Shown here: positions 1 to 11,632 of the stretch, piece by piece
Layout of the letters: each line of letters starts with the position of its first letter
Position numbering within the stretch: position 1 is the first letter of the stretch
Assembly: GCA_026225945.1 (NCBI GenBank)
Contig: JAMJFZ010002307.1
Location: 5,059,001-5,123,000 of the forward strand
Direction of reading: 5' to 3'
Source of the DNA: Cricetomys ansorgei
Lineage: Eukaryota; Chordata; Mammalia; Rodentia; Nesomyidae
Length of the DNA: 64,000 nucleotides
Translations under genes and position numbers: made by a program
Notes under the pieces: generated by a model
The model's database searches: none
Told to the model about the DNA's origin: nothing
The model's input: the letters and a program-made list of their open reading frames with translations, nothing else

Positions 1-3000
1 CTTGAGCAGGAAGGTCACTCATGTCTGCAACTTACTGTGAAATACACATAAAAGAAAGTAAGATGGACAGATGGATGAACAGGTGAAGTGGGGTGAGAAA
101 GCACAAACTTGTAAATTCTAGACTCTAGGTGGCAGATACATGGGTAATCAATCACTATACATATTTATTAGAAAAAAATTGTGTCTGTATTTGTAGATAT
201 TTAGAACAATATATATATGGCTTTTATCAATAATGTTTACGGTTGTCTGTATATAAGATTATCTTTAACAAAGACAGGATTTTTTTGTTTCTGCTTTTTT
301 TTTTTTTAAAAAAAAAAACATGTGGCTTTCAAACATAGCTAAAAATGACCTTGAATTTCCCATCCTCTTCCAAATACTGGGATTTCAGTATTACCACACT
401 CGTTAACACAATACTGATGGTATCACGCCCAAGGCTTTGAGCATACTAGGCCAGCGATGTACCAACTGATCTACTTCTTCTTTGAGCATAGTAGTCCAAA
501 AATACCAACTGAGCTACATCTGCAATACCACAAGGACAGTTTTACTGAGGAGGCCATAGAGATCTGAGTCTAGCATGAAGGTACTAAGAAATCTCTACAA
601 ATCTAACAAGTCAGATCTTTATTTAAATTTGAAAAATAAAATAAAATAAATCAAAGGAAAAATATCTTCTACATCATTAGAACAACAAAGCTTTGAATTA
701 ATACGGGCAGAATGTATCTGGCTTAGAGCCAGTCAGGTGACTCAGAATAGTAGTGATCATCCCTTTCCTACCTACAGTGAGCAAAACTAAAGAAATCTCA
801 AAAAAAAAAGTGTCTTTAATTTCCTTCTACTCCTTTGTGTGCCTACATGCCTACCAATCAACTGCAAATGGACAATAATGAACATCCCTTAAATGTAAAG
901 TTATAGTAAGCCTTTTATGTAGCTCTTATGAAGAAATGGGAGGGGGTTAATTAACTATCCAAAGTCACCTCAAATTCTAGAGTATTATTCTGACGAGAGC
1001 AATCTCAAAAGCTTCATCAATTGCTTCAAACATGTCAGCAACTGAAGAATTAGTTATGATCAAAATATTACATTGGAAGTCAGTCAATAAACAATATTCT
1101 GGAGAAATTAACAAATGATTAACAAGTACTTGCATAATGCTGTCTTGCTGTTCTGGAGGAAGAATGACTGCTTCCCGTTTTATTTATTCAGAATCCTATC
1201 TCATCATTATGCACTGTTCCCACTTTGGGGAAGGGTGCCACTTCAGTTAAAGCCAGGAATGGGCCATTGTTTAACAAACACCTACATTCTGCAAATTTTC
1301 AAAATCCTAATAGCGATCCACTCCAGAAAGACACCTAACTGTCCTACGTCCTCTAAGTGCTGTCATATGACAGTCTGAGCATGAAACAGCATTTTTTGCT
1401 ACTATGACTATCATCTCTGTAACATTTACACAGAAGAATGCCAGCAAACAGAGGGTGTACTGTGTGTGAACACTTAAGCACTTAAAAACTGGACTGTCAT
1501 CTCATACGCACAGGTCACAGGGCTAAAAACTCCCTCCATTCTTTATATCAGTTACATTTTATAAAATTCATACTAAAACTGACATAATATAAGGGCTGGC
1601 AAGCTATATATGTATATTAGTGTCAGTGCCTGCTTATCACATTATTACTTTAAAATATATGCGGGCACTTCGAGACGACACTATACAAATCTGTTAAGTT
1701 AGCTTTGAATTTACACTTCTGAGAAATTAAAAGTACAAAGCATATGACAAAGACAGCTTGATGATGTCACAGCCAGTCCCTTCACTTCACCCATTAGTTA
1801 ACTACTGAGATGAGCAGAGAATAGTGAGACCCTGCACCCAGGTCACATGACTTTAGGACAGATCAAACATGTATGTAAATATAATGCAAAATGCAATCCA
1901 TTATTCTATTAGTGTTAGTTATCTTTCCTTCAAAAGGCTCAATTTAGTTCTCATACACTATAGCAAATGAAGCAGCTAGCTAAGATCGGTGTAGTCTATG
2001 TTGCCCTTTCTTTTTTTTAGGCTGTGACGCTAGCCTTTAATGGCTGAGCCATCTCTCTAGCCACCCTTTTTTTTCTAAGATTATCTCTGAAGTGTCAAAG
2101 GAATGCTCCAGGGCCAAATGCATCATTTCTTATTCATTAAGCTTACCAAGCTGTTGGAATAAGGCATGGTACCTTCTACTTATAACTATACATTCAAATA
2201 GATCACATGGTTTCATTACCTCAAAGCTACTAGCTCCTCACCCGAAACAACACCAAAGAGTAGTGATTTTACCTTCTGGTCAGATGTTCTTTAATTTTAG
2301 GTTTTACCTGAACATTTTAACCACTGTGTCTTAGTGTTTATGCATCAACTATTCACATAGAAATCTCGTTACAAGAGGATGTAACAAGATCCAATTAGCC
2401 TTCCTAGTAGACATAAAACTACTGATTGATAAAGGGAAACACATACACACAGCCTTTCCATTACTAGCACTCAAAACACCCACAAAGACAAGGAGCAAGC
2501 AATGCAACATGGACTCCTACTGGAAGGAGAGGGACAGAAAAACATGGAGGGGCATCTTGATCTCTAATGCCAAATTAAAGCCTAGTTGTTCTCTTTGAAA
2601 GAAAAGCCCTTTATGTGTAATTATCAACAGGTGAGACTGAAAATTGTTTATATGAAGCACCTATGATAAAGTAATCTGATTTTTTTGGTCCCTTATTTTT
2701 TAGTTTTATAAACAAGTTTGTTCTATGAAATGAATATGCAAAAGAAACATAAAAATAAAAATATGACAAGTTAAAATTATATTCCAAAGGAAGTAACAAA
2801 TTCCCTTTTAATTTGCAGTTAAAAATAAAGCTGAGTGTCCACTTGAAATGTAAGATGAAGACCCTTACTTGAAACTCCATTACACAAATGTGTTGGTAGG
2901 TCTCGCACTGAACTTACAGCTAGCACACTCTTCAGGCATAGCTAGCGCCCCTGTCTCATGTAGCACTGAGGTTTGGTCACCACTCATCTCCTGTAACAAC

Positions 3001-3682
3001 TATTTATAATCAATGGATAGTAACTCTTTCGTTAGAACTGTCAAGAGACTTAACGCTTTAGGGTATGCCTAAGGTTTAAAATAAAGTGATTCCATATAAG
3101 AATTAACATGATTCAAAATAAAGACTTTAGCTCATCCACATTAAGATATCAAATATGAAAGACAAATGATTTTTTTTTAAATACAGCTTAAGGCCACCAT
3201 CCTTGACAGTGTTCCTTTAGTTGGGTTTCTGATTAAAGTTATACATAATTACTAACAATTCTCTTATTAGAACAGTTCCAACTTTAGAGATAAGATCATG
3301 CATAGTAATTCAATATATTTACGACTACATCAACCGTAACTCTTTGGCTTTATTTAAAATATGGTCTTCCAAATATAGGACTACTTTCAAAAATGAGTCT
3401 CCTATGAAAAGCAGATTCACAATTTTAAGCATACTTTTCAAATATTAATTTTTAACACAAATTGTACTTTTAAATTTCAATTTAGTATTTGAAGGTGTTT
3501 ATTATTTAGCAACCAAACCTCAAACCACTTTACCCAGTGATCTAATAATGCAACCAGTGACTCTTAGATATGAACACAGAGAATCAAGATATGAACAGTC
3601 ACACAAAAAGTTACACCAAAAGTAACTTTTACCTCAGAATATTTTAAATCTATTTACCAAGGTTATTTTCTTTATTACTACT

Positions 3683-3880
3683 TCATTTGCTATAAATATG
3701 AATGAAGACAGTATTTTCTACATCTGAGTCTCTCCCTAGTATGTTAGCATATGCAAAAGAATTGGAAAGCCTGAAGGTAGTAAATGCTGCTAAACTCACA
3801 GCACTGAGAGGTTTCCCACAGAAAGCCAGCAGTACAGTAGCAATCTGTTGATTTCCCACACTTCCCATTACAGCAGACAT
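3683..3880 (-). other. 65-codon ORF in ETNK1 intron 4 followed by AATAAA (candidate alternative terminal exon)
   Basis: Minus-strand frame MSAVMGSVGNQQIATV... of 65 codons, with an AATAAA a few bases beyond the stop (plus positions about 3670-3675). It does not resemble the ETNK1 C-terminus. The sequence is less AT-biased than its surroundings and not derived from a recognised repeat. A modest acceptor-like AG (TTTGAAAG) precedes it. It could be part of an alternative 3' exon or UTR, or simply chance. Confidence 0.25.
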
Positions 3881-4128
3881 GCTTTCAAATCACAAATATC
3901 CAAACAGCTTTTAGAAATACATATATATTTATGTATACATTTATAGATATATATGTATATATTTATACACACAATCATTTCATTTTACACTTAAAAAGCC
4001 AAAAAGACCCATTTCTAATAAACCAACTTTTAAGGACATTTTATCCACACACTATATATTTCTAATAGCAATTACCATGATTTTTATAATCTAAAGAGAA
4101 AAATCTTTGCGTATGTTTTTAATCCTTA

Positions 4129-4134
4129 TTTATT
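4129..4134 (-). promoter_or_regulatory. Possible intronic polyadenylation signal after ETNK1 exon 4
   Basis: An AATAAA on the minus strand lies 71 nt past the exon 4 donor, inside the readthrough frame and just before its stop at 4119. Cleavage here would give an mRNA ending in intron 4 that encodes residues 1-233 plus a 27-residue intronic tail beginning GRYFTLAVSK. No strong GU-rich downstream element is obvious, so use is uncertain. Confidence 0.3.
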
Positions 4135-4204
4135 GATACAAAGACAGGGACCATTAAGAACATATGAGTAATCAATTTACTTACTGCTAAAGTAAAGTAC
4201 CTAC

Positions 4205-4347
4205 CTTGTTTCTCGTTGTAGATTATATTCTTACACAACAGGTCATTATGGCAAAGCACCACAGGTGAGCCCAGGTTGGAAAGAATCTCCTTCATCCAAG
4301 TCATCTCCTCCTGAAGAATCTGAGGGCTTGGGATATCGCTTAGGAAC
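4205..4347 (-). CDS. ETNK1: ETNK1 coding exon 4 (catalytic HND motif)
   Basis: Encodes residues 186-234 of ethanolamine kinase 1, the cytosolic enzyme that phosphorylates ethanolamine with ATP. The 143-nt exon starts after an AAAG acceptor (G completes Arg186) and ends CAAG before a GTAGGT donor, leaving one base of codon 234. Visible peptides include FLSDIPSPQILQEEMTWMK and VLCHNDLLCKNIIYN. The latter is the Brenner-type phosphotransferase motif of choline/ethanolamine kinases, with His219-Asn220-Asp221 and Asn226 counted from the MANY start. Asp221 is the expected catalytic base. The following exon should supply the metal-binding IDYEY-type segment and is not in this window. If the donor is ignored, the frame runs 27 codons into the intron and stops at 4119. 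Identification is firm because all four exons match the family in order and phase. Confidence 0.96.
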
Positions 4348-6004
4348 CTTTCCATTTTAAAAGAAGAGTTAGAGCTTGTTTATCTGATTGATATTTTTTT
4401 CAAGTTTAGAGTTAAAACTCTTCAAATGATTTCCACTGAATGAGCACATATTCCTGAATACAATAAATCAATGTGTTCCAAAACTTGAATAAAGGAAACC
4501 TTTATAATCAACTTAAACATAAGACAATTAAAATGTAGAGCAAAAAACTAAAAACTCTTGACACTTCTAAACTGGGGGAGGAACAATGGAAGCAGTTAAC
4601 AGCTGTGACCTACCACTCCAAACACCTTACATTTCCCACCACTTTAGACAGGTGAGGGCTTTGAGACACAACGAAGTCATAAGAGGTTTAAGTGTACTAG
4701 TTAATGCTACAGACAAAATATTTATATTTTAAGAAAGGAAAGATGAATGCAACAAAAATGAGTTCAATTTTTAGAAAACCCTAGATTACTGTAAGAAATG
4801 GAGATGATACACTCGCATTATCTAATCATCTGAACAGCAAAGCTATAGTTTGCCTCAGAGCATCTGGGGATAGTTTCTTAAGACATTTTAAACAGATTTT
4901 AAGCACAAAGGTTAACGGGAAGGTGCCTGCGGGGAAAAAAAGAACCCAAAAGTATACGTGTGGGTACCTATTTGTATGCATTTGATAGAAAATAAAATGA
5001 TATAAAACAGGCCACCTCCTCCAGCTGCTGAGCACCACCAGGCTCAAACTGCTATTCATGTACTCCTTCCCAAAGAACTTCCTGCTTTCTTGGTTCTTCA
5101 TCATTGAAGCCTATCAAATTACTCCTTACTCTCCACACAGATTATCTGCATGGGGAGACCACCACCACACTCAGCTAATAACCTACAGTAGTCCCTTTAC
5201 ACAGATGACAAGATGGAGCTGAGCACTTGCCAAGGAGACATGATATGGACAGTAACTGGTAATCGGGCCAGTATGGACCAGAGTCTGTTGCTCCCTTGCT
5301 CCACTTACGTTTATTCTTGCTGCGTATTATGTGTGTCTGTGTGTGTCTGTGTGCATGAACACACATTGTGAACTTACAGATCCTGTGTGTGCACACAAAC
5401 GAGTGAACACTTTATAGATCCTGCTTGCCTCTCTTTCTAAAAACAGACTTCCTACATAAAGATGCAGCCTTAATACACTTTAGATATGAGACTTAATAAA
5501 ATTTCAATTTTATATTAGTAATAATCACAATATTCACGGTTTAGATTCTAAAGATTAATCTATAAAAATTCCATAGAAAAAAACAAAACACCACAGGCAG
5601 TTTGAACTTGGAGGTCAATCCCAAAGAGCAAAGTAAGATCCCAGAAAGTAACGATCCAAATTTTTTACAGTGCCAATATACATCTCCAAATGTTTATAGA
5701 AACATTAAAAAAGGTCTCTATCATAATTGGTAGCCCAAACCCTTTCACAGTATTATTTATAATTATTCCTAAATAAATATTCTGTACCTGCCTCATCTCC
5801 ACCCTCCCTTTACTGTTGTAGGGATATTGGGGGAGGGGGGCTTCAAAGGGGTTGGGAAGCTACTTTTGTAGTGCTACCCGAGAGTCAGAGTCAACGCTTT
5901 GTTCACTTCAATGAAAGACGAAATCAAACCAGATTTTTATACACGATTTGTTAGCTTTCAGGACGTACTAAGGGCAAAGCAGTGCAAATATCGAAGTGAT
6001 TTAC
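4348..6004 (-). other. ETNK1 intron 3
   Basis: 1657 bp bounded by consensus sites. Mostly unique AT-rich DNA, with a MIR-like fragment at 5190-5300 and a short GTGTGTCTGTGTG tract near 5330-5355. No young SINE insertion is seen, unlike the neighbouring introns. Confidence 0.85.
5190..5300 (+). repeat. MIR-like ancient SINE fragment
   Basis: The order of blocks CTTTACACAGATGA, GGAGCTGAGCACTTGCC, CAGTAACTGGTAATCGG and CCAGAGTCTG follows the conserved core and tail of mammalian MIR (TTTACAGATGAGGAAACTGAG... CTAGTAAGTGGC... CCAGAGTC). Divergence is high, as expected for its age. Confidence 0.6.
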
Positions 6005-6145
6005 CTTTTATTAATGTCCTCATCAACAAATCCTGTGGGAATGAGAGAGAAGTATTTTCCCATCTTAAGCCAAAGGTTAGATTTGGGGATCCAGCCATTG
6101 TGTGCATGGATAGCATGGATTTTAGCAAGCTGACGAGCTATTAGT
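6005..6145 (-). CDS. ETNK1: ETNK1 coding exon 3
   Basis: A 141-nt exon encoding residues 139-186, between the ATP-site lobe and the catalytic loop. The acceptor is TTTTTTGAACAG and the donor AAAAG|GTAAAT. The first base completes Arg139 and the last two begin Arg186. The translation reads LIARQLAKIHAIHAHNGWIP, then KSNLWLKMGKYFSLIPTG, then FVDEDINKR. The GFVDED stretch has Val where I recall Ala in human and mouse (GFADE), a mild substitution and possibly lineage-specific. No frame disruption is seen. Intron 3 (1657 bp) separates it from exon 4, and intron 2 (4829 bp) from exon 2. The open frame visible on the opposite strand here is an antisense shadow. Confidence 0.95.
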
Positions 6146-6770
6146 CTGTTCAAAAAACAAAACACAAAAAATTTTAATTAAGTATAATAAAGTTGTCTAT
6201 TTAGAAAAGATTCTCACTTGATCATCTTTAGTCATTTTTCTCAACTGTCTTCCAAGCATTTCTGTAGTATTTCCCTCTAGGCTCCCATTTTAACAGTAAC
6301 TCTGACAGTTAAGTCTGCTTACTGCATGCCTGGCTGGACCTCAACCCACACCCCTTTGGAATCTTTGACTCTGGATGCTACCCTACAGGAATTTTTGACC
6401 CATCCTGCTCCTTAGCTACAAATTCCCACTGGCACACCTCTATTCATGTTAAGCCTAGTTTCTCTTCTCCCTCTGAAAAGTAACACTGTCACAGTCTCTT
6501 ACTACTATAATTACGATCCCCAGAAGTAAAAGTTATCCTCATCAGTGTTATTGCTGAAAAAAATTTACTATCCCCTAAAAATCTTGGTTGGAATCTAGCC
6601 AATGACTCAAACCTTCCCTAATAACCTTAACATGCAAAAAATTTTGAGAATTACTCAAAGTAAGACACCGAGAATCAAGGGTCAAAAGCTTGCTTAAATA
6701 GACACTTTTATTAGACGTTTCTACTATATCTATTGCTCTTGTCTGATTTGAGATTGGAGTGTTATGTACC

Positions 6771-7740
6771 TTAGGCTGGCCTCTGACTACATAACAGAGG
6801 ATGACCTTGAAGGTCTGATCCTCTTGTGTCACCTACTGGGATTACAGGCAGGTGTCACCAAGACCAGTTTAACAGTGCTAGAGAACCTTTCATGCCTGTT
6901 AGGTAAGCACTTTACCAGCTGAGCTACATCCCCCAGTATCATGAATATTCTTGAGTTTTATTCATTAGCTTATATAATGCTGATCTTAATCCTAAAACTA
7001 TAACCCATTTGCATTACCAAATTTAGGAGCATCCTCAAGCCTGTATGAGGAGCATAGCTAGTGGTACAATGCTTGCCCAGAATGTGAAGGAGAAATCAAG
7101 TATATCACAGTATACTTTTTAAAGCTACAAAGTATAACCCTCTTCTGTTGCTATTTTTACTTATTTTCCATACCAGTGATCAAACTAGGCAAGCATTCCT
7201 AAACTCTGTTTTTTGGAACAGGTCCACACACTGTTACATAGAACTCAATTGTAACCCAGATAAACCTTGAATTTGCTGCAATTCTGTCTCTGCCTTCAAA
7301 GGGCTAGCAAGATAGACATGAGCCACCTCACTCAGTTTTTGGATTTTTTTTAAAGATTTATTTAATTTTTAGTTACATGTACATGAGTGTGTGTGCATGT
7401 GGCTCTGTACGTGTGAGTGTCTGGAGGCCAGAGGCACTGTATCCCCTGAAGCTGGAGTTACAGTAACCACTGAGTCATCGTCTTCAGCCTCAATCAACTT
7501 TTTAAAAATTATTTATTTTGTTGTTGATGCTCTTTGTGTGTCACATGTATGCATTCACCATGCATTTGAAGGAGAAGGGGAAGTACAGACAGGCCTGGAT
7601 CTATGTAGCTGAGAATGAACTCCTTGAACTCCTGACCCTCCTGGCTCCACCTTCCAAGCATAGGTGCTCCAGGCCAGCATGGGCTCATCCCTGTACTATT
7701 CCTTGTTCGGTAAGGACGTTGGGTCATTCCCATTTACTGT
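6771..7740 (-). repeat. Cluster of antisense rodent SINEs in intron 2 (B4/B1, B2/B3, ID)
   Basis: 6771-6935 is a B4-type composite (antisense B1-like CTGGGATTACAGGCAGGTGTC joined to ID-like GAGCTACATCCCCC). An ID fragment is at about 7040-7085. 7150-7320 is another antisense B4-like copy. 7341-7490 is an antisense B2/B3 (GTGTCTGGAGGCCAGAG, CTGGAGTTACAG). 7500-7700 is an antisense B1-like segment. Open frames here are SINE-derived. Confidence 0.7.
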
Positions 7741-8500
7741 TTGTTCTGTTCTGGTGGGTCTGGAAATTTGGCTTAACTTACCCTTTGTTTCTTTCAAGAT
7801 CCACTAAAGATGAGCAGAAATTCCTACTCACAATCTTTTCAAAATAATTATAATTCAGACATATTACTGATTCAAACTTGCCTTTTCTGGGTTTTTTTGT
7901 TTGTTTGTTTCTGTTTTCTAGTATCTAACAAAACCTGCTAAGCACTTTAAAATGCCACAAAAGAATTACAAAATAATCTAAAATAAACTGAACAGCAAAG
8001 CAAGCAGCAAATCTACTCCTTGAAACACCAACTTGATTCCTATCAGTTTCTTCTTTTGTTTTTTTAGCCTCCTTTTCAAAACAGCGAATCAATTCAATAC
8101 AAAAATTTATTTCATGCCAGCTGTCAGACAATATACATCAAAGAGTCAATGTCTGGTTTCTAACAGCACACATTCTAACTATGTACTGAATGTATATGAC
8201 TGCTTTAGTACCATTCTCATGGATTCTAAATGAGTAGATCTAACCAAATGTACAAATAAGACTATAAATAGTAAAATCAGCTTTGACAAACCTTTACTAA
8301 AAACTGTAGTCAGCCCTCTATCTGTGGGTCCCATATCCATGAATTCAATGAAGCACAACCAAAGTGATGGAGGAAAAAAATAATCTCACAAAGTTACAAC
8401 TTGCTACAACACCAAATACTACATACAAAATCTTCACACAAATAATACTACGTTGCATAAGTATATTTTTAGTTATGTTTAAAATGGCTGTTTTGTACAC

Positions 8501-9560
8501 TGTAGAGGAATAGCCCTGTGGGAAAGCTAAGGACTACAATCCAAGGGCTATATTCAGAGGGCTGTGTTGTCTGAATGGAATGTAGACACACCATTAATAA
8601 AGTATTCAGAAAGCAGTGGCAGAAAACACCTTTAATCCTAGTATTCAGAATGCAGTGGTGGTCCACACCTTTAATCCCTAGAAAAAAACAGAGGAAGCAG
8701 GCACAGGAAGCAGAACTCAGAAGGAGTTAGTGTCGCATAGGAAGTGACATCTGAGATAAGTCAGTGAATGGCAAAGTGACTAATCAGAGGAAGAGGTAGC
8801 AGAGTAAGGACATGCCCAACTATGATGAGAAAAGTCAGGCTCTCAGCTCAAAGAGTTACAGAAGAATTGGAGTCAGTCAAAGAGTGAGTTACAGAGCAAT
8901 TAGTAGAAGCAGTCAATTTACAGAGGCAGGATAGAGCAGTGAGAGCTCAGGGAGACAACAGAACTCGGCAGAAGCCCAGAACAGAGAATGTGTTGAACCA
9001 TAAGAGTAAGAATTCAGAAGGAGCTAGTCAGAGTTTCTCAGTCAGCAGTAGGTCTTGGAAGGTTAAGGCTGAAGACTTTTAGGTTTGGGCTAGCAGGTTA
9101 AATGTTCTAGATTGTATGAAGGCTGAAGCCTTCCAGTTCAAGGATTAAGAGTAGATTGTAAAGAGGACAAAATGCTCTAAGGCTCCAGGACTCCAGGCTA
9201 GAAACTAGAAACGGTGATTTAACTAGACAAAAGAATAAATGTCTTTGCCCAAATCAACATCTACATCTAGGTGAACCTAAATCCACATCTACATCTACCA
9301 GGACTGATGGTTGCTGCAATCATAGATCATCACATTGATGGATGAAATGGATCTTCAAAAGGGCATTCAGACTTAAGTTTATGGGACTAATAATTGTTCC
9401 TATTGTAATTGTTTAACTGTGTACAAGTTATTTTCACAACACAATTTATATCTTAAACAGAAAGGGGAAATATGTAGAGAAATAGTCCTGTGGGAAAGCT
9501 AAGGTCTGTATTAATAAATTTAACTTTTACAATAATCATGGGTCTAGGTGAGGAAATTGA
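8501..9560 (+). mobile_element. Old non-autonomous LTR retroelement-like copy
   Basis: Two similar starts, TGTAGAGGAATAGCCCTGTG at 8501 and TGTAGAGAAATAGTCCTGTG at 9473, lie in direct orientation 972 bp apart. The second is immediately preceded by a purine-rich AAAGGGGAAATA resembling a polypurine tract, as at the start of a 3' LTR. Both are followed by a TTAATAAA. The interior (8640-9300) is purine-rich, repetitive (variants of CAGAAGGAGTTAG) and has no coding capacity. A B1-like piece (CACACCTTTAATCCC) is near 8665. The family is uncertain (MaLR, mys-like or class II-like). The right end is not defined. Confidence 0.5.
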
Positions 9561-9899
9561 GGCAGCAAATTCTCATACATCAGTGAAAGTGAGGTAGTAG
9601 CCTGGCTATATACTAATTATGCCCAAATTCCAATAGCTCAGAAAAGTGACAAGATGGGTGTATAGAGCAATCTGAATCAAAGAGACATGATGTCTAATTT
9701 ATCATTTCAACATGGCCCCTCAGTCCACAACTTCCCACCATTATCAGCAAAAGAGAAAACATACTCCCTATGTCTAGATTAGATCTGAGAAATAAAAAAT
9801 CTCCTGACTGATCCACATTACCCAGTTACAATGTGATATTTAAGACAATTTAACAGTCTTGGTGCATAAAGTGAAGTGTAGAATCTACAAAGGGAATAA

Positions 9900-10170
9900 G
9901 ATATCAGTGGAGAGGTGAGGGGTACAGAGCAGGGGCTGTGGTCACTGCACTGAAATCTAACCTGGTCTACATAACCAGTTCCAGGCCAACCATCGCTGTG
10001 TTGTGAGACCCTGTCTCAAAACAAAAAACAGCAAGGTAGCACACGCCTGCATCCCCATACTCGAAGATAGAGGCAAGAGGATCAGAAGTTCTAGGTCATC
10101 CTCAGTTACACAAAGAGCTTGATGTTAGCCTGGCATCCATGAGATCCTGCCTCATTAGAAAAATAAAAAA
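9900..10170 (+). repeat. B1 and B4-type SINEs, sense
   Basis: 9930-10025 contains B1-like CTACATAACCAGTTCCAGGCC...GAGACCCTGTCTCAAAAC. It is followed at 10030-10165 by a second composite copy with GCACACGCCTGCATCCCCATAC and GAGATCCTGCCTCA, ending in an A-rich tail. Confidence 0.65.
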
Positions 10171-10494
10171 AAATTTTATATATTAACAGAATTTCCGCAC
10201 AAGCAAATGATATGGCCCATTTTATTTCTATGAGTTTCCACTAGAAAATTTTTAAAGTATAACCCATGGACTCCTTTCAGGAAAGTTCCATGGTAAAGCT
10301 CTTTCATGAGACATTATTTACCATGCTCACTCTTGTTCTCCCAAGTGCAGTTTAGTCTACCTGACATCACCATACGATGACTAAAATAAGATGTCCACTT
10401 CATATTCTCTGTATTCTAAAAAGTGTTTCAATTTCTAACACAGTAGATATTGCTAAACATGGATCAGACACTAAACTAAAAGTAGGATGTTCAA

Positions 10495-10620
10495 AATCTT
10501 TCTTGGGAGGGAGGTGGGGGGTGCAGGGTCTCATGTAGCTCAGACTGGCAGAGAAGTCTCTAGGTAGCTGAGGATGACCTTGAACAGATCCTCCTGGGAT
10601 TACAGGTGTGGACTTCACAC
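10495..10620 (-). repeat. B1/B4-type SINE, antisense
   Basis: Antisense blocks CAGGGTCTCATGTAGCTCAG, GAGGATGACCTTGAAC and CCTGGGATTACAGGTGTG are diagnostic of the B1/B4 group. Confidence 0.65.
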
Positions 10621-10649
10621 TCAGATGTTAAAAATTTCTAAGAAGCCAG

Positions 10650-10895
10650 GAAAATGGCAAAGCAGCTAGAGACATTTGTTACGCAATGCAACTCTGATGG
10701 TCTGAATTCGATTCCAGGAACCCACAGTGAAAAGAGAGAATCCACTATCAAATTGTCATCTGACCGCTAAAAATGTGATGTGGCACAAAAGCACCCAACT
10801 CTCACCTTTCACCACCGTCTCCTCTCTCTTCCCTCCCTCCCTCTCTCTTTCTTTTCTCTCTCCATCACACATATACACACACACAAATAAATGCA
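10650..10895 (+). repeat. B2/B3-type SINE, sense
   Basis: B2-like body (AAGCAGCTAGAGACATTTG, TTCGATTCCAGGAACCCAC, TGTCATCTGACC) followed by a pyrimidine-rich and CA-rich 3' region and ACACAAATAAATGC. It lies 80 bp from the exon 2 donor on its intronic side. Confidence 0.7.
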
Positions 10896-10974
10896 ATTTT
10901 AAAAAATTTTAATGTATTTCCTTAGTGCACACACTATTCTTTTTCAAAAAGAAAAATGTGGAAAATGAACTTAC

Positions 10975-11234
10975 CTGAAAATGGCTGGGTTGCAGACATG
11001 CTCTGGGTCCAAAGCTTCACCCTGTATAAATTCATAGCACAGTCCATTATTAAAGGTACAATAGAGTTGAGGTGCACAGCCATGAGCCTGCAACACACGG
11101 AAACTCTTCACTTCTTCATCTCGGTCGACTAACAGTTCAGTCTTGTTGCCGTAAATTCTCACCAGAACTACATCTTCCATGGTGTCACCCACATAGCAGG
11201 CAATGAGTTTATTCGTGATCCCATCTGTGAAGAG
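10975..11234 (-). CDS. ETNK1: ETNK1 coding exon 2 (N-lobe, ATP site)
   Basis: A 260-nt exon encoding residues 53-139. It begins after TTTCTTTGGCAG in phase 0 with LFTDGITNKLIACYVGDTME and ends TTTTCAG|GTAAGT, leaving two bases of Arg139. The N-lobe features of the choline/ethanolamine kinase fold are visible: the glycine-loop-like GGITN-type turn (here DGITNKL), the VLVRIYGNKTELLVDRDEE strand-helix region with the nucleotide-contacting Arg, and VLQAHGCAPQLYCTFNNG. The exon closes with CYEFIQGEALDPEHVCNPAIF. The sequence is close to the mammalian consensus I remember, with only conservative changes. The open frame extends upstream through intron 1 to 11450, but that part is intronic: a clear acceptor precedes LFTDG and the upstream translation has no family resemblance. 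Confidence 0.96.
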
Positions 11235-11439
11235 CTGCCAAAGAAAGCAAGAGAGAGAAACACAATTACACATGTATAAGGATGGGACCTGAATGTGAGC
11301 AAAATGGTAATTGGAAATGCCAGAAGTTAGGGAATAGGTAGTATAGAATATATGGTTAGCATACTCCAGACCCTGGGGCTCAATCTCCAAAACCCAAGGA
11401 AAACACCTACTTTTTGGCATCAAAGACCCATTTGGAAAA

Positions 11440-11598
11440 CTTGGGGCCATAGCTCAGAAGTAGAATGCTTCCCTAGCAGGCCAAGTCTACTGGGGAAAGA
11501 ATGTGTGAACCACCAGTGAGTGAACCCACTTGAGGAAGACAGACAAGCTTGATATCCATGTATAGCCATATGACAAAAGAGGGAGCAACAGTGCTTAG

Positions 11599-11632
<34 letters not shown>

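Larger units (their letters stand above)
1..4204 (-). other. ETNK1 intron 4 (partial), AT-rich and SINE-poor
   Basis: No ETNK1 exon 5 is visible; I searched for the expected IDYEYSGYNY and NHFNEF coding in reverse complement and found none. Only small relics of SINEs are seen: an ID-like fragment near 420-530 (antisense GAGCTACATC) and a B2-tail fragment near 2010-2065 (antisense TGGCTGAGCCATCTCTCTAGCC type). AT-rich tracts and a TATATA-rich palindromic stretch lie at 3915-3975. For a rodent intron of this length the paucity of SINEs is noticeable. Numerous minus-strand AATAAA signals occur. Confidence 0.7.

Noticed and set aside
3061..3110. AAAGTGATTCC resembling the reverse complement of ETNK1 exon 5 coding (GNHF)
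   Set aside because: The surrounding codons do not give IDYEYSGYNY or NEFAG in any frame and there is no splice site pair; chance similarity.
11235..11450. Upstream part of the ORF containing ETNK1 exon 2
   Set aside because: It is intron 1 sequence preceding a clear TTTGGCAG acceptor; the translation has no family similarity.
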